Positions 47,579 through 58,485 of a DNA stretch of 64,000 nucleotides are shown piece after piece. The notes beneath the pieces were generated by a model, which saw only the letters and a program-made list of their open reading frames with translations, was not told the DNA's origin and searched no databases. Positions within the stretch are counted from its first letter, which is position 1; each line of letters begins with the position of its first letter. Location: contig NZ_CP017279.1 of assembly GCF_001750725.1 (NCBI RefSeq), positions 434,001 to 498,000 on the forward strand. The letters run 5' to 3'. Source of the DNA: Enterobacter ludwigii. GTDB taxonomy: Bacteria > Pseudomonadota > Gammaproteobacteria > Enterobacterales > Enterobacteriaceae. A program made the position numbers and the translations under genes.

Positions 47579-48061
47579 ATGAACAAGGTTGCTCAATTTT
47601 ACCGAGAACTGGTGACAACACTGACGGAACGGCTGCGTAACGGCGAGCGTGATATCGATGCGCTGGTGGAACAGGCGCGGGCCCGCGTGACGCAAACGGG
47701 TGAGTTAACGCGAACCGAAGTGGAAGAGGTGACGCGCGCCGTACGCCGCGACCTGGAAGAGTTTGCGCGAAGCTACGAAGAGAGTCAGAACGAGGTTACC
47801 GACAGTGTCTTTATGCGGGTAATTAAAGAAAGCCTGTGGCAGGAGCTGGCGGATATCACCGATAAAACGCAGCTGGAGTGGCGTGAAGTCTTTCAGGACC
47901 TCAACCACCACGGGGTCTATCACAGCGGAGAAGTGGTCGGGCTGGGGAATCTGGTGTGCGAGAAATGCCATCACCACATTGCGGTCTATACGCCGGATGT
48001 GTTGCCGCTGTGTCCAAAGTGTGGACACGATCAGTTCCAGCGTCGGCCGTTTGAACCCTAA
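47579..48061 (+). CDS. ybeL: DUF1451/zinc-ribbon family protein YbeL
   Basis: Protein of 160 residues with a charged, largely helical N-terminal part and a C-terminal zinc ribbon (CEKCHHH ... CPKCGHD). It is very similar to E. coli YbeL, which is sigma-S related and of unknown role. Two consecutive ATGs occur; the second (47579) has the best spacing from GGGAGG and matches E. coli. Divergent from leuS. Confidence 0.94.
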   Translation: MNKVAQFYRELVTTLTERLRNGERDIDALVEQARARVTQTGELTRTEVEEVTRAVRRDLEEFARSYEESQNEVTDSVFMRVIKESLWQELADITDKTQLEWREVFQDLNHHGVYHSGEVVGLGNLVCEKCHHHIAVYTPDVLPLCPKCGHDQFQRRPFEP

Positions 48062-48070
48062 GTAAAAGCC

Positions 48071-48099
48071 GCCCTCTCCCTGCAGGCCAGGGGGAGGGC
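48071..48099. repeat. CCCTCTCC-type intergenic palindrome, copy 4 (variant)
   Basis: GCCCTCTCCCTG and CAGGGGGAGGGC around a 5-base loop with one G-T pair, between the convergent ends of ybeL and rihA. It is the longest-stemmed and most diverged member in the window. Confidence 0.6.
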
Positions 48100-48140
48100 A
48101 TCAGGCCGCAGAGCAGTTTACCATGCCCGGCGGCCATCGC

Positions 48141-49085
48141 TTACCGGGCCTGACTGTAATAGTTGAGTCTTTCCGCCAGCAAATCCACGAACGCTTCACG
48201 GTCGATATCCACCATCAGCGTGGTGTTGGGTTGATTGCCCGTCAGCGAATAGTAGTCCACTACCGTCATACCCTGAGTGTATTTCCCCTGGGTTTCCACG
48301 CCTACCCACCGTTCTACCGTGGTAAACATCTCCGGTTTGAGCAGCCAGGCAATGGTGCACGGATCGTGCAGCGGCGCGCCGTGAAAACCCCATTTCGCGG
48401 CTTTGTGATACTCCATAAAGAAGTCCAGCAACTCTGCGACGGTTGTCGCCACCGGGTTGCCAATGGCACGAAAGCGCGCAATGTCGTGCGCCATTATTTG
48501 TGCGCGATGGGTGACGTCCAGGCCGGCCATGACAATCGGCAGGCCAGACTGGAAGATAATCTCTGCGGCTTCCGGATCGACAAAAATGTTGAACTCCGCC
48601 GCTGGCGTCCAGTTCCCGAGTCCCATTGCGCCGCCCATGATCACGATTCGGGCGATTTTACTGTGCAATTCCGGATGGCTGTTGAGCAGCAGCGCAACGT
48701 TGGTTTGCGGGCCGGTGGCCACCAGCGTGACCGGTTCCGCGCTTTCACGCAGCACTTTCGCCATCAGCTCTACGGCGGTGCAGGGTTGCGCTTCAAACCC
48801 CGGTTCGGGCAGTGCCGGGCCATCCAGCCCACTTTCACCGTGCACGTTGTCGGCAATGATCAGATCGCGCATGAGCGGTTTGACGGCACCACCGGCGACC
48901 GGTATATCGGTGCGTTTGAGCAACGTCAGCATACGCAGGACGTTACGCAGCGTTTTCTCCGGTGTCTGGTTTCCGGCAGAGGACGTAACGGCTTTGACGT
49001 CCAGTTCAGGGGAGGCAAGTGCAAGGACGAGGGCGATCGCGTCATCATGACCCGGGTCGCAATCGAGAAGGATAGGTTGTGCCAT
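48141..49085 (-). CDS. rihA: Pyrimidine-specific ribonucleoside hydrolase RihA
   Basis: Nucleoside hydrolase of 314 residues that releases base from cytidine and uridine. The calcium-binding motif DCDPGHDDA lies at 8-16 and the second Asp set is in [17 protein letters not shown] near 160. The conserved His is in [11 protein letters not shown] near 240. Start at 49085 matches E. coli; a frame from 49106 is longer by seven residues. C-terminus a few residues longer than E. coli. Confidence 0.96.
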   Translation of the reverse strand: MAQPILLDCDPGHDDAIALVLALASPELDVKAVTSSAGNQTPEKTLRNVLRMLTLLKRTDIPVAGGAVKPLMRDLIIADNVHGESGLDGPALPEPGFEAQPCTAVELMAKVLRESAEPVTLVATGPQTNVALLLNSHPELHSKIARIVIMGGAMGLGNWTPAAEFNIFVDPEAAEIIFQSGLPIVMAGLDVTHRAQIMAHDIARFRAIGNPVATTVAELLDFFMEYHKAAKWGFHGAPLHDPCTIAWLLKPEMFTTVERWVGVETQGKYTQGMTVVDYYSLTGNQPNTTLMVDIDREAFVDLLAERLNYYSQAR

Positions 49086-49173
49086 AGCGTGCTCCATACG
49101 TAGCATTATTTTGTGACAAGGTTAACGCTGCAATGTGACGCCGACGAGAAGAAGAGAGTTAAAGCGTGAAGCA

Positions 49174-49197
49174 GTGCGCAATCCGCAGATTGCGCAC
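49174..49197. other. Perfect hairpin downstream of gltL
   Basis: GTGCGCAATC-cgca-GATTGCGCAC, a 10-bp stem, 9 bases after the gltL stop. There is no T-run next to it, so it is either an RNA 3'-end-protecting structure or a Rho-linked end rather than a typical terminator. Confidence 0.5.
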
Positions 49198-49205
49198 CGG
49201 GGAGA

Positions 49206-49931
49206 TTAGTGCAGGATTTTGGCGAGGAAGTCTTTTGCTCGCTCGGATTTAGGATTGGCGAAGAACTCTTCTTTCGGCGAGTCTTCAACAATCTTTCCTT
49301 CGTCCATGAAGATCACGCGGTTCGCCACTTTGCGGGCAAAGCCCATTTCGTGGGTCACCACCATCATCGTCATCCCTTCGTGCGCCAGCTCAACCATTAC
49401 GTCCAGCACTTCGTTGATCATCTCGGGATCGAGAGCGGAAGTCGGTTCATCAAACAGCATGGCGACCGGATCCATACACAGGGCCCGGGCAATAGCCACA
49501 CGCTGCTGCTGACCGCCAGAGAGCTGCGCCGGGAATTTATCAGCATGCGCAGAGAGCCCCACGCGTTCCAGCAGCTTCAGACCTTTATCGCGCGCGAGCT
49601 TTTTATCGCGTTTCAGCACTTTTACCTGCGCCAGCGTCAGGTTCTCAATAATGGAGAGGTGCGGAAACAGCTCAAAGTGCTGGAACACCATGCCGACGTG
49701 GGAACGCAGCTGAGCAAGGTTGGTTTTCCTGTCATTGACTTTGGTGCCGTTGACGAGGATCTCTCCTTGCTGCACCGGCTCCAGGCCGTTAACGGTTTTG
49801 ATCAGCGTGGATTTACCAGAGCCGGACGGCCCACATACCACCACCACGTCACCTTTTTTCACTTCGGTTGAGCAGTCGGTCAGCACCTGAAAGTGCCCAT
49901 ACCATTTAGAAACATTTTTCAGGGAAATCAT
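49206..49931 (-). CDS. gltL: Glutamate/aspartate ABC importer ATPase
   Basis: ATPase of 241 residues with Walker [10 protein letters not shown] near 34-42, signature LSGGQQQR near 135 and Walker [14 protein letters not shown] near 155. It energises uptake of glutamate and aspartate with GltI, GltJ and GltK. Overlaps gltK at the stop/start junction. Last gene of gltIJKL. Confidence 0.97.
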   Translation of the reverse strand: MISLKNVSKWYGHFQVLTDCSTEVKKGDVVVVCGPSGSGKSTLIKTVNGLEPVQQGEILVNGTKVNDRKTNLAQLRSHVGMVFQHFELFPHLSIIENLTLAQVKVLKRDKKLARDKGLKLLERVGLSAHADKFPAQLSGGQQQRVAIARALCMDPVAMLFDEPTSALDPEMINEVLDVMVELAHEGMTMMVVTHEMGFARKVANRVIFMDEGKIVEDSPKEEFFANPKSERAKDFLAKILH

Positions 49932-50605
49932 TATACAGTCCTTTTCTTCAGCCAGCTGACCAACAGCGACGCGCTTAAACTAATCACAAAATAGACGCCA
50001 CCCGCGAAGAGCACCATTTCGACCTGCGTACCATCACGTTCACCGATGGTAGACGCGGTACGGAAGAAGTCTGCCAGGCTCAGTACGTAGACCAGAGAGG
50101 TATCCTGGAACAGTACGATGCCCTGGGTCAGCAGGAGGGGAACCATGGCGCGAAACGCCTGCGGCAGAATAATGAGCTGCATGGATTGCCAGTGCGTCAT
50201 CCCCAGCGCCAGCGCGGCGCTGGACTGCCCACGGGAAATACTCTGAATACCCGCTCGGATAATCTCTGAATAGTAAGCAGCCTCAAACATTGAGAACGCG
50301 ACCATCGCGGAGATCAGGCGGATATCGGTTTTCGGCGACAGCCCCAGCACGTTTTGCAGAAAGCCGGGAACAATCAGGTAAAACCACAGCAGTACCATCA
50401 CCAGGGGGATGGAGCGGAAAACGTTAACGTAGGCTGTGGCAAACCAGGCGAACGGTTTAAAGGCCGACAGGCGCATGACCGCGAGCAGGGTGCCCCAGAC
50501 GATACCCACCACAATAGCAATCACAGTGATTTTTAAGGTGATCAGCAGGCCATCCAGCAGGTAAGGCATGGATGGAACGATAGAACTCCAGTCAAATTCG
50601 TACAT
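49931..50605 (-). CDS. gltK: Glutamate/aspartate ABC importer permease GltK
   Basis: Inner membrane permease of 224 residues of the polar amino-acid type, with about five transmembrane segments and the EAA-type loop [20 protein letters not shown] near 125-150. It pairs with GltJ. Overlaps both gltJ and gltL by one base, implying coupled translation. Confidence 0.97.
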   Translation of the reverse strand: MYEFDWSSIVPSMPYLLDGLLITLKITVIAIVVGIVWGTLLAVMRLSAFKPFAWFATAYVNVFRSIPLVMVLLWFYLIVPGFLQNVLGLSPKTDIRLISAMVAFSMFEAAYYSEIIRAGIQSISRGQSSAALALGMTHWQSMQLIILPQAFRAMVPLLLTQGIVLFQDTSLVYVLSLADFFRTASTIGERDGTQVEMVLFAGGVYFVISLSASLLVSWLKKRTV

Positions 50606-51345
50606 TATTTGCCCCCCAGATTGCCCGGCAGGCGGATTTTGCGTTCAACCAGGTTCATCACCAGCATGATGAAAGTGTTAATCAGAACATAGGCGAGTGT
50701 GATCGCCGTGAAGGATTCCCACGCGTGGGCGGAATAATCCAGCAGCTTGCCCGCCTGTGCGGCCATATCCACCAGACCGATGGTCGAGGCGATGGCCGAG
50801 TTTTTCACCAGGTTCATCATCTCAGACGTCATCGGTGGAACAATGACGCGGTAAGCGTTAGGCAGCAGTACGTAGCGGTAAGTTTGTGGCAGCGTCAGGC
50901 CCATCGCCAGGCCAGCATTTTTTTGTCCGCGCGGCAGTGACTGAATGGCGGCACGCACCTGCTCGCAAACGCGCGCGGCGGTGAAGAGCCCCAGGCAGAG
51001 CATGGAGGAGACAAAGAACTGCACGTTCGGATCCAGTTCCGACTTAAACCACATGCCAATATTTTCCGGCAGCAGTTCCGGGACGACCAGATACCAGGTG
51101 AAAAATTGCACAATCAGCGGAACGTTACGGAACAGTTCCACATACAGGGTGCCGAGAGATGAGAGAAAACGGTTAGGCACGGTGCGTAAAATACCGAACA
51201 GTGAACCGACAAGAAACGCGATAATCCACGCCGTGATCGATAAGGCGACGGTAACCTGAAAACCGCTCCACAGCCAGCCAAGATAGGTGGTGTTGCCGAA
51301 CGGGGCTTGTTGCAGGAATATGCCCCAGTTCCAGTCTATTGACAT
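50605..51345 (-). CDS. gltJ: Glutamate/aspartate ABC importer permease GltJ
   Basis: Permease of 246 residues beginning [20 protein letters not shown], as in E. coli. EAA loop is in [22 protein letters not shown] near 145. Start at 51345; the longer frame to 51432 overlaps the SroC region and is not used. Separated from gltI by the SroC unit and its terminator, so gltJKL are expected at lower levels than gltI. Confidence 0.96.
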   Translation of the reverse strand: MSIDWNWGIFLQQAPFGNTTYLGWLWSGFQVTVALSITAWIIAFLVGSLFGILRTVPNRFLSSLGTLYVELFRNVPLIVQFFTWYLVVPELLPENIGMWFKSELDPNVQFFVSSMLCLGLFTAARVCEQVRAAIQSLPRGQKNAGLAMGLTLPQTYRYVLLPNAYRVIVPPMTSEMMNLVKNSAIASTIGLVDMAAQAGKLLDYSAHAWESFTAITLAYVLINTFIMLVMNLVERKIRLPGNLGGK

Positions 51346-51357
51346 AATAAACTCCAG

Positions 51358-51500
51358 AAAAAAAAGGGTAGCAGCGCTACCCTCGAAGATTGGTGAGAAG
51401 CTCATTTTTCGCGCTGAGTGGGGAACGACCACTCAACGTATAGTCTGTCCATGCTTCCCGACAATCGAGAGGGCAGGAGATCCCGCCCCTGTTGTTCTAA
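51358..51500 (-). ncRNA. sroC: SroC-type small RNA in the gltI-gltJ intercistronic region
   Basis: In E. coli and Salmonella SroC is an RNA of about 150 nt processed from the 3' end of the gltI message that titrates the small RNA GcvB. Here the same interval of 155 bases holds an internal hairpin GAGTGG/CCACTC. It ends in an intrinsic terminator, GGGTAGC-gct-GCTACCC, followed on the minus strand by eight T (51358-51365). The 5' end is approximate, since it arises by cleavage near or within the end of gltI. Confidence 0.75.
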
Positions 51501-52406
51501 TTAGTTAAGAGCCTTGTCGTTTGGTGATTTGAACAGCGCTTTCATGTCGTCAGACAGTTCGAAGTTCATGTTAAGATTTTTGGGTGGAATCGGGTTCTTG
51601 AACCATTTATCAAACCATTTTTCCGCTTCACCGGAGGTCTGAACCTGAGCGATGGTGTCATCGATCAGCTTCTTGAACTGCGGATCGTCTTTACGCAGCA
51701 TACAGCCGTACGCTTCTTTAGATTGCGCCGTGCCGACGATATCCCAGTTGTCTGGTTTCTTCGCTTTTGCACGTTCGCCTGCCAGCAGGGCATCATCCAT
51801 CATAAACGCCACAGCACGGCCACTTTCCAGGGTACGGAAAGAGTCGCCATGATCTTTCGCGCTGATGATGCGCATATCCATTTTCTTCTCGTCGTTCAGC
51901 TTGTGCAGCAACACTTCGGAAGTGGTACCGGAGGTAACAACAACGGCTTTACCTTTCAGATCTGCAAAGTCTTTGATCTCGCCGCCTTTCTTGGTCAGCA
52001 GGCGGGTGCCCACGACGAAGATGGTGTCAGAGAAGGCAGCCTGTTTCTGACGTTCAAGGTTGTTGGTGGTGGAACCGCACTCAAAATCGAACGTGCCGTT
52101 TTGCAGCAGTGGAATACGGTTTTGTGAAGTGATTGGAATCAGCTTCACCTGCAGGTCAGGTTTGTTCAGCTTTTTCTTCACAGCTTCAACGATAGCGTTG
52201 GAGTAATCCTGTGAATAGCCCACGACTTTTTGCGTGTTGTCGTAGTAAGAGAACGGGACAGAAGATTCACGGTGGCCGACCACGATCACGCCGTTTTTGG
52301 CAATCTTGTCGAGAGTGCTCCCGGCAGCCGGAGCATCTTCAGCGTGAACGACGCTTGCCGACATCCCCATAACCAGCATTGCTGTGGCCAGTTTACGTAA
52401 TTGCAT
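51501..52406 (-). CDS. gltI: Glutamate/aspartate periplasmic binding protein
   Basis: Secreted solute-binding protein of 301 residues. Signal peptide MQLRKLATAMLVMGMSASVV with cleavage after HA; the mature protein has the amino-acid-binding type-2 fold with GVIVVGHRESSVPFSYYD near 55 and DFECGSTTNNLERQKQ near 125. Start at 52406 behind AAAGGAGTTGGGT. First gene of gltIJKL. The upstream gap (52407-52737) includes a GcvB-like target and probably the promoter, but I could not place -35/-10 elements with confidence. Confidence 0.97.
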   Translation of the reverse strand: MQLRKLATAMLVMGMSASVVHAEDAPAAGSTLDKIAKNGVIVVGHRESSVPFSYYDNTQKVVGYSQDYSNAIVEAVKKKLNKPDLQVKLIPITSQNRIPLLQNGTFDFECGSTTNNLERQKQAAFSDTIFVVGTRLLTKKGGEIKDFADLKGKAVVVTSGTTSEVLLHKLNDEKKMDMRIISAKDHGDSFRTLESGRAVAFMMDDALLAGERAKAKKPDNWDIVGTAQSKEAYGCMLRKDDPQFKKLIDDTIAQVQTSGEAEKWFDKWFKNPIPPKNLNMNFELSDDMKALFKSPNDKALN

Positions 52407-52450
52407 ACCCAACTCCTTTCTTATCAGCGCCAGTGACGCATTGATACCCA

Positions 52451-52466
52451 TTGTGATGTTGTTATA
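52451..52466 (-). promoter_or_regulatory. Candidate GcvB target in the gltI leader
   Basis: On the minus strand TATAACAACATCACAA is a CA-rich element 45-60 bases upstream of the gltI start. GcvB is known in Salmonella to repress gltI by pairing its G/U-rich R1 region with a CA-rich element well upstream of the ribosome binding site. The match here is by composition and position only. Confidence 0.5.
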
Positions 52467-52702
52467 TCTCGCGCTATGCGAGTGCAGTGTTATGCAAGCT
52501 TGTTAACATTTAGTCTGGCTTAATGTAAAGATTTTGCTGCGTTATTGTTTATTTTTGCGAAGCGCGCCGCACCAATCAGAGGCAAATATCTCTCGTTGCA
52601 CCGTTTCGGTGCTACCGGTGATCTACGCTGGTGCGACGAAGTTGCACGTTAAGCCAAACTGCGTTTACGTGGGGAAATAAAGCAAGAGACGTGCCAGAAA
52701 TG

Positions 52703-52723
52703 CCCTCTCCCAACGGGAGAGGG
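52703..52723. repeat. CCCTCTCC-type intergenic palindrome, copy 5
   Basis: CCCTCTCCC-aac-GGGAGAGGG, a perfect 9-bp stem, 15 bases from the lnt stop codon and 297 bases upstream of gltI. Confidence 0.7.
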
Positions 52724-52737
52724 GAAGGGAGGGGAAA

Positions 52738-54276
52738 TTATCGACGACGCTGACGCAAGCTCATCAGCACCGCGCCAAATCCGAACAGCGCGGTCAGGAT
52801 CCACAGCGGCCAGTTGCCGGTGCGGGCATAAGGCGTCAGGCCCGTCGCAGGCGTGACGTTGGTCGTCAGCACTTCACGGGTGAACTGCGGGATCATGGCC
52901 TGGATTTCGCCCTGCGGGCCAATCACGGCGGTAATGCCGTTGTTGGTGCTACGCAGCAGCGGGCGCGCCAGCTCCAGGGAGCGCATCCGTGCCATCTGGA
53001 AGTGCTGCCACGGGCCAATCGACTTACCAAACCAGGCATCGTTGGAGATAGTCAGCAGGAAGTCAGTGTCCGGACGGAAGTTATCGCGCACCTGCTCGCC
53101 GAGGATAATTTCGTAGCAGATGGCCGCTGTCAGGGCAAAACCGTGCGCATGCAGCTGGGGCTGAACGTACGGACCACGGCTGAATGAGGACATCGGCAGG
53201 TCAAAAAACGGTGCTAACGGGCGCAGAATGGACTCCAGCGGTACAAATTCGCCAAACGGTACCAGGTGATTCTTGTTATACCGGTCAGTGGAGTTGTAGC
53301 TGTATTCGCTGTCTTTACCCAGCGTAATGATGGTGTTGTAGGTGTCATAGCGGTTCTGCTGATTCAGACGCGCATCGACAATCCCGGTAACCAGCGTACT
53401 GCCGCGAGCCAGCAGTAGATCGTTCATCATGTTCAGGAACGGCTGCTGGTTAATTTCCAGATCCGGAATCGCCGACTCTGGCCAGATGATCAGCTGCGAT
53501 TTACCCATGACCGCCTCGGTGGCGTTAGCGTAGATCTTCAGCGTGTTCAGCAGCTCTTTCTCGTCCCATTTCATTGACTGAGGGATATTCCCCTGCACCA
53601 TTGAAACCTGTGTAGTGCGCTCTGGCACCAGGCTGTACCACTGGATATAACGCAGTGGGAAAGGCAGGGCAAACAACACCAGCGCCACGACCAGCGTCTT
53701 CCCGCTACGTGTGACCAGCGCCAGGACCAGCAGTCCGCTCACCACCATCAACAGGAAGTTAATCGCTTCAACGCCCATTACCGGAGCAAGCCCCTTTAGC
53801 GGGCCATCAATCTGACTGTAACCGAACTGCAGCCACGGGAAGCCGGTCAGTACCCAGCCGCGAAGGAACTCGGTAATTTGCCAGACAACCGGCGCAGCAA
53901 TGGCAACGCGCAGCCAGGTGGTTTTTGGCCACAGGCGAGAAAGGATACCCGCGAACAGGCCGGTATAGAGCGAGAGATAAGCGGCCAGCAGCACCACGAG
54001 GAAGACGTTAACGGGTCCTGGCATACCGCCAAACTGGGCGATGCTGACATAGACCCAGTTGATGCCGGAGCCAAACAGCCCCAGTCCCCAGAAGTAGCCA
54101 ATCGCTGCCGCCTGGACGGGACGACGATTCAGGGTTAAACCCTGAAGTCCCATCAGGGAGAGAATGGCTGCAGGCCAGATATCGTAAGGAGAAAAAGCCA
54201 GCGTTCCGCTGGCTCCGAGTAACAGCGCCAGCAGCAAACGTACGCGCTGGCGTTCAAGTAATGGGGCAAATGCCAT
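52738..54276 (-). CDS. lnt: Apolipoprotein N-acyltransferase
   Basis: Inner membrane enzyme of 512 residues, the last step in lipoprotein maturation. An N-terminal region of several transmembrane helices is followed by a periplasmic nitrilase-like domain. Triad: Glu in [11 protein letters not shown] near 267, Lys in [11 protein letters not shown] near 335, Cys in [10 protein letters not shown] near 387. It is 5 bases after ybeX on the same strand. Confidence 0.97.
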   Translation of the reverse strand: MAFAPLLERQRVRLLLALLLGASGTLAFSPYDIWPAAILSLMGLQGLTLNRRPVQAAAIGYFWGLGLFGSGINWVYVSIAQFGGMPGPVNVFLVVLLAAYLSLYTGLFAGILSRLWPKTTWLRVAIAAPVVWQITEFLRGWVLTGFPWLQFGYSQIDGPLKGLAPVMGVEAINFLLMVVSGLLVLALVTRSGKTLVVALVLFALPFPLRYIQWYSLVPERTTQVSMVQGNIPQSMKWDEKELLNTLKIYANATEAVMGKSQLIIWPESAIPDLEINQQPFLNMMNDLLLARGSTLVTGIVDARLNQQNRYDTYNTIITLGKDSEYSYNSTDRYNKNHLVPFGEFVPLESILRPLAPFFDLPMSSFSRGPYVQPQLHAHGFALTAAICYEIILGEQVRDNFRPDTDFLLTISNDAWFGKSIGPWQHFQMARMRSLELARPLLRSTNNGITAVIGPQGEIQAMIPQFTREVLTTNVTPATGLTPYARTGNWPLWILTALFGFGAVLMSLRQRRR

Positions 54277-54281
54277 TTACA

Positions 54282-55160
54282 TTAATCTTCCAGTTTTGGC
54301 ACCGGTGAGTCGTCCGGCGTTCTGACATGAACCTGTATAATACGTCGGCTGTCGGCCATTGCCACTTTGAACTGGTAACCGTCGATGTCAACGGTCTCGC
54401 CGCGTGCCGGAAGGTGGCCAAAGGCCTGCATCACCAGCCCGCCAATAGTATCGACCTCTTCATCGCTGAAATGGGTACTAAAGGCGTCGTTAAAGTCCTC
54501 AATCGAGGCCAGCGCGCGAATGGTCCAGGTGTGACGGCTAAGCTGACGGAAGTCGATATCTTCTTCTTCGTCATACTCATCTTCGATTTCGCCCACGATC
54601 AGCTCAAGGATATCTTCGATCGTGACGAGACCGGAAACGCCACCAAATTCATCAATAACAATCGCCATGTGGTAGCGCTGAGAGCGAAACTCTTTCAGCA
54701 TCCGATCCACACGTTTACTTTCCGGCACAACCACGGCCTGGCGTAACACTTTTTCCATGCTGAAGGCTTCGGCATCGCTGCGCATAAACGGCAGCAGATC
54801 TTTAGCCATCAAAATCCCTTCAATGTGATCTTTGTCTTCGCTGATGACCGGGAAACGCGAGTGTGCGGATTCGATGATCACATCGAGGCACTCGTCCAGA
54901 GTCTGGTTACGTTTCAGGGTGATCATCTGCGAGCGGGGGATCATGATGTCGCGAACGCGCTGGTCGGCGATGTCCATTACCCCTTCGAGCATTTCGCGCG
55001 TATCTTCATCGATAAGGTCGTTTTGCCCGGAATCACGAATCAGCTCCAGCAGTTCGTCACGGTTTTTAGGTTCGCCGTGGAAAAGCTGGTTCAGAATGAG
55101 GGAGAAAAATCCCTTTTTGGTGTTTGTCGTGTCGCTACTGTGTGAATTGTCGTCGCTCAT
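54282..55160 (-). CDS. ybeX: CNNM/CorC family protein YbeX
   Basis: Protein of 292 residues with two CBS domains (about 65-190) and a C-terminal CorC_HlyC domain (about 205-285). The N-terminal membrane part of larger family members is lacking. It has been linked to magnesium/cobalt resistance and ribosome metabolism. Start at 55160 ([10 protein letters not shown]) matches E. coli; the frame runs 14 codons further. Operon ybeZ-ybeY-ybeX-lnt. Confidence 0.96.
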   Translation of the reverse strand: MSDDNSHSSDTTNTKKGFFSLILNQLFHGEPKNRDELLELIRDSGQNDLIDEDTREMLEGVMDIADQRVRDIMIPRSQMITLKRNQTLDECLDVIIESAHSRFPVISEDKDHIEGILMAKDLLPFMRSDAEAFSMEKVLRQAVVVPESKRVDRMLKEFRSQRYHMAIVIDEFGGVSGLVTIEDILELIVGEIEDEYDEEEDIDFRQLSRHTWTIRALASIEDFNDAFSTHFSDEEVDTIGGLVMQAFGHLPARGETVDIDGYQFKVAMADSRRIIQVHVRTPDDSPVPKLED

Positions 55161-55249
55161 GGCGTTTGTTAAGGGTTCTCTTGTTAGTTCAACGTTTACC
55201 ACCGCGCTATTTCCCTACGCGGCGGCATGTTAGTCAGTCGGTCGACTGA

Positions 55250-55717
55250 CTATTCTTTCTCGGCAATGTACGGATCCTCATAGCCCAGAGCAAGCATTAT
55301 CTCTGTCTCGAGGGACTCCATCTCTTCCGCTTCGTCATCTTCAATATGGTCGTAGCCGAGCAGATGCAGGCTACCGTGTACCACCATATGCGCCCAGTGG
55401 GCTTCCAGCGGTTTTTGCTGCTCTTTAGCTTCCTGTTCCACGACCTGGCGGCAGATGATCAGATCGCCCAGCAGCGGCATCTCAATTCCCGGTGGGGCTT
55501 CGAAGGGGAAAGAGAGCACGTTGGTCGGCTTATCTTTCCCGCGGTAGGTCAGGTTAAGCTCATGGCTTTCGGCTTCATCCACCAGACGAATCGTGACTTC
55601 TGATTCTTCCTGAAACGGGGGGATAACCGCATCCAGCCATGTCTGAAACTGCGCCTCTTCTGGCAAGCCGGAATTATCGTCACATGCCAGTTGTAAATCG
55701 AGGATCACCTGACTCAT
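55250..55717 (-). CDS. ybeY: Endoribonuclease YbeY
   Basis: Zinc metallo-endoribonuclease of 155 residues for 16S rRNA 3' maturation and ribosome quality control. The zinc motif H-x3-H-x5-H is in [15 protein letters not shown] near 110-124. The conserved Arg is in [16 protein letters not shown] near 59. It overlaps ybeZ by four bases. Confidence 0.97.
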   Translation of the reverse strand: MSQVILDLQLACDDNSGLPEEAQFQTWLDAVIPPFQEESEVTIRLVDEAESHELNLTYRGKDKPTNVLSFPFEAPPGIEMPLLGDLIICRQVVEQEAKEQQKPLEAHWAHMVVHGSLHLLGYDHIEDDEAEEMESLETEIMLALGYEDPYIAEKE

Positions 55718-56760
55718 TTTTGTTCTTGCTCCTGCGCTTCGCGCTTACGTTCTGCGGCCAGTTCGGCCTTACGCTTCTGATCTGCTTCTTCCCATGCTTC
55801 ATAAGCGTTAACGATGCGCGCCACAACCGGGTGACGGACCACGTCTTCGCTGTGGAAGAAGTTAAAGCTGATTTCGTCGACGTCGGCCAGAACTTCAATG
55901 GCATGGCGCAGACCCGATTTGGTGCTGCGCGGCAGGTCAATCTGCGTGACGTCACCGGTAATGACCGCTTTTGAGTTAAAGCCGATACGTGTCAGGAACA
56001 TTTTCATCTGTTCGATGGTGGTGTTCTGGCTTTCATCGAGAATAATGAATGCATCATTCAGCGTACGGCCGCGCATATAGGCGAGCGGGGCAACTTCAAT
56101 CACGTTACGCTCAATCAGCTTCTCAACTTTCTCAAAGCCGAGCATCTCGAACAGCGCGTCGTATAACGGACGAAGGTAAGGGTCAACCTTCTGGCTCAGA
56201 TCGCCTGGCAGGAAGCCCAGTTTTTCACCCGCTTCCACCGCCGGACGGGTCAGCAGGATGCGACGAATCTCCTGGCGTTCGAGCGCATCAACCGCCGCGG
56301 CAACGGCCAGATAGGTTTTACCCGTACCCGCCGGGCCCACACCGAAGGTGATGTCATGGTCGAGAATGTTGGCGATGTACTGCGCCTGGTTTGGCGTACG
56401 CGGCTTAATGACGCCACGTTTGGTCTTAATATTGATGGCCTTGCCATAGTCCGGCACACTTTCTGCGCTTTGCTCAAGCACGCGCGCCTCTTTGATCGCG
56501 AGGTGGATCTGTTCTGGCTCGATATCCTGTATTTCACCGCGCATTGGGGCGGTATCCACATACAGGCTACGCAGAATATCCGCAGCGGCGTTGACGCAGA
56601 GAGGGCGTCCGGTGAGTTTGAAATGATTATCGCGACGATTGATTTCGATACCCAGACGTCGCTCCAGTTGTTTGATGTTGTCATCAAACGGCCCGCACAG
56701 GCTCAGCAGGCGAGCGTTGTCTGCTGGCTCAAGGCTAATTTCACGCGTATCTATGTTCAA
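55714..56760 (-). CDS. ybeZ: PhoH-like ATPase YbeZ
   Basis: P-loop ATPase of 348 residues, partner of YbeY. Walker [12 protein letters not shown] near 142 and Walker [10 protein letters not shown] near 235; the C-terminus is charged and Glu/Lys-rich ([20 protein letters not shown]). Start is taken at the TTG at 56760 after GAGGAACAGT, which gives the E. coli N-terminus; a frame upstream to 56895 is not conserved. Leads the operon ybeZ-ybeY-ybeX-lnt. Confidence 0.95.
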   Translation of the reverse strand: MNIDTREISLEPADNARLLSLCGPFDDNIKQLERRLGIEINRRDNHFKLTGRPLCVNAAADILRSLYVDTAPMRGEIQDIEPEQIHLAIKEARVLEQSAESVPDYGKAINIKTKRGVIKPRTPNQAQYIANILDHDITFGVGPAGTGKTYLAVAAAVDALERQEIRRILLTRPAVEAGEKLGFLPGDLSQKVDPYLRPLYDALFEMLGFEKVEKLIERNVIEVAPLAYMRGRTLNDAFIILDESQNTTIEQMKMFLTRIGFNSKAVITGDVTQIDLPRSTKSGLRHAIEVLADVDEISFNFFHSEDVVRHPVVARIVNAYEAWEEADQKRKAELAAERKREAQEQEQK

Positions 56761-56924
56761 ACTGTTCCTCTTTGATTGATTAACTGACCCGGTGCCACCT
56801 GGCGTAATAAAACGGTCATTACCGAAATTATTCACGCCATAGAATAAAGGCGCAAGCGTTGCGGAAGATATTGGGGGCGATGAGAGGAAATACAAGGCCT
56901 GCCGAAACGGCAGGCCGGATGGCG

Positions 56925-58349
56925 TTATGGCTGGTAAATGCCGACGCCAGCGTCGCTTTCTTTGCGGGTGCGGGACATGACGGATTCCGGCGATTGTGCG
57001 ATGCGCAGACCCATTTCGTCTTCGGTACGGACCACTTTCGCGCGGAGGGAGTTGGTCAGCACGTCGACAATCTCCACGTCCACAAATTTACCGACCATGT
57101 CTGGCGTGCCTTCAAAGTTCACGACGCGGTTATTTTCGGTGCGTCCTGACAGCTCCATAATGCTCTTACGGGAAGTGCCTTCCACCAGAATACGCTGGAC
57201 GGTGCCGACCATACGACGGCTCCAGGCGTTGGCCTGCTGGTTGATACGCTCCTGCAGAATATACAGACGCTGCTTTTTTTCTTCTTCCGGCACATCGTCG
57301 ACCATATCGGCCGCAGGAGTACCTGGACGCGCTGAGAAGATAAAGCTGTAGCTGACGTCAAAATTCACTTCGCCAATGAGCTTCATCGTGCGCTCAAAGT
57401 CATCCGTGGTTTCGCCCGGGAAGCCAACGATAAAGTCGGAGCTAATCTGGATGTCAGGACGGGCTTCACGCAGCTTGCGGATGATGGATTTGTACTCCAG
57501 TACCGTATGTGGACGTCCCATCAGGTTCAGCACGCGGTCGGAACCGCACTGAATCGGCAGATGCAGGAAGCTCACCAGCTCTGGCGTGTCGCGATACACA
57601 TCAATGATGTCATCGGTAAATTCCATCGGGTGGCTGGTGGTGAAGCGAAGGCGGTCGATGCCGTCGATCGCGGCCACCAGGCGCAGCAGTTCTGCAAAGC
57701 TGCCGGTGGTACCGTCGTAGTTCTCGCCGCGCCAGGCGTTGACGTTTTGGCCCAGCAGATGAATTTCACGCACACCCTGTGCCGCCAGTTGCGCCACTTC
57801 AAACAGAATGTCGTCGGTCGGACGGCTCACTTCTTCGCCGCGGGTATACGGTACGACACAATAGGTGCAGTACTTGTTACAGCCTTCCATAATGGAGACG
57901 TAGGCTGTTGGACCATCCGCGCGTGGTTCTGGCAGACGGTCAAATTTTTCGATTTCCGGGAAGCTTACGTCAACCACCGGGCGGCGATTCTCGCGAACGG
58001 CGTTGATCATCTCCGGCAGACGGTGCAGCGTCTGCGGGCCAAAAATAATATCAACATAGTGAGCACGCTGGCGGATCAGTTTGCCTTCCTGCGAGGCCAC
58101 ACAGCCACCCACGCCAATGATCACATCGGGTCTTTTGCGCTTGATAAGCTTCCAGCGGCCCAGTTGATGGAACACCTTCTCCTGCGCCTTCTCACGGATC
58201 GAACAGGTATTGAGCAGCAACACGTCCGCTTCGTTCGCGTTGTCAGTCAGTTGATACCCGTGCGTGGCATCCAGCAGATCGGCCATCTTGGATGAATCGT
58301 ATTCGTTCATCTGACAGCCCCAGGTTTTTATATGGAGTTTTTTTGTCAT
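56925..58349 (-). CDS. miaB: tRNA-2-methylthio-N6-dimethylallyladenosine synthase
   Basis: Radical SAM methylthiotransferase of 474 residues that completes ms2i6A37 in tRNAs reading U-starting codons. The N-terminal UPF0004 domain has Cys in [20 protein letters not shown] and GGCVASQEG for the auxiliary cluster. The radical SAM motif is in [14 protein letters not shown] near 154. A C-terminal TRAM domain ends the protein. Start at 58349 equals E. coli; ATG at 58361 is a possible alternative. A 164-base gap separates it from ybeZ. Confidence 0.97.
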   Translation of the reverse strand: MTKKLHIKTWGCQMNEYDSSKMADLLDATHGYQLTDNANEADVLLLNTCSIREKAQEKVFHQLGRWKLIKRKRPDVIIGVGGCVASQEGKLIRQRAHYVDIIFGPQTLHRLPEMINAVRENRRPVVDVSFPEIEKFDRLPEPRADGPTAYVSIMEGCNKYCTYCVVPYTRGEEVSRPTDDILFEVAQLAAQGVREIHLLGQNVNAWRGENYDGTTGSFAELLRLVAAIDGIDRLRFTTSHPMEFTDDIIDVYRDTPELVSFLHLPIQCGSDRVLNLMGRPHTVLEYKSIIRKLREARPDIQISSDFIVGFPGETTDDFERTMKLIGEVNFDVSYSFIFSARPGTPAADMVDDVPEEEKKQRLYILQERINQQANAWSRRMVGTVQRILVEGTSRKSIMELSGRTENNRVVNFEGTPDMVGKFVDVEIVDVLTNSLRAKVVRTEDEMGLRIAQSPESVMSRTRKESDAGVGIYQP

Positions 58350-58485
58350 CGACTTGCTCATGCTCAGGAATGCAGGGCGCGTATTGTAATGCTTTGCTGC
58401 GGTTGTGACCAGTATGAAGGTTGTCAACCTCAAGACCGAAAAAATCCGGTAAACTTAAGGTATATACCATTAAGGATAATTGACC

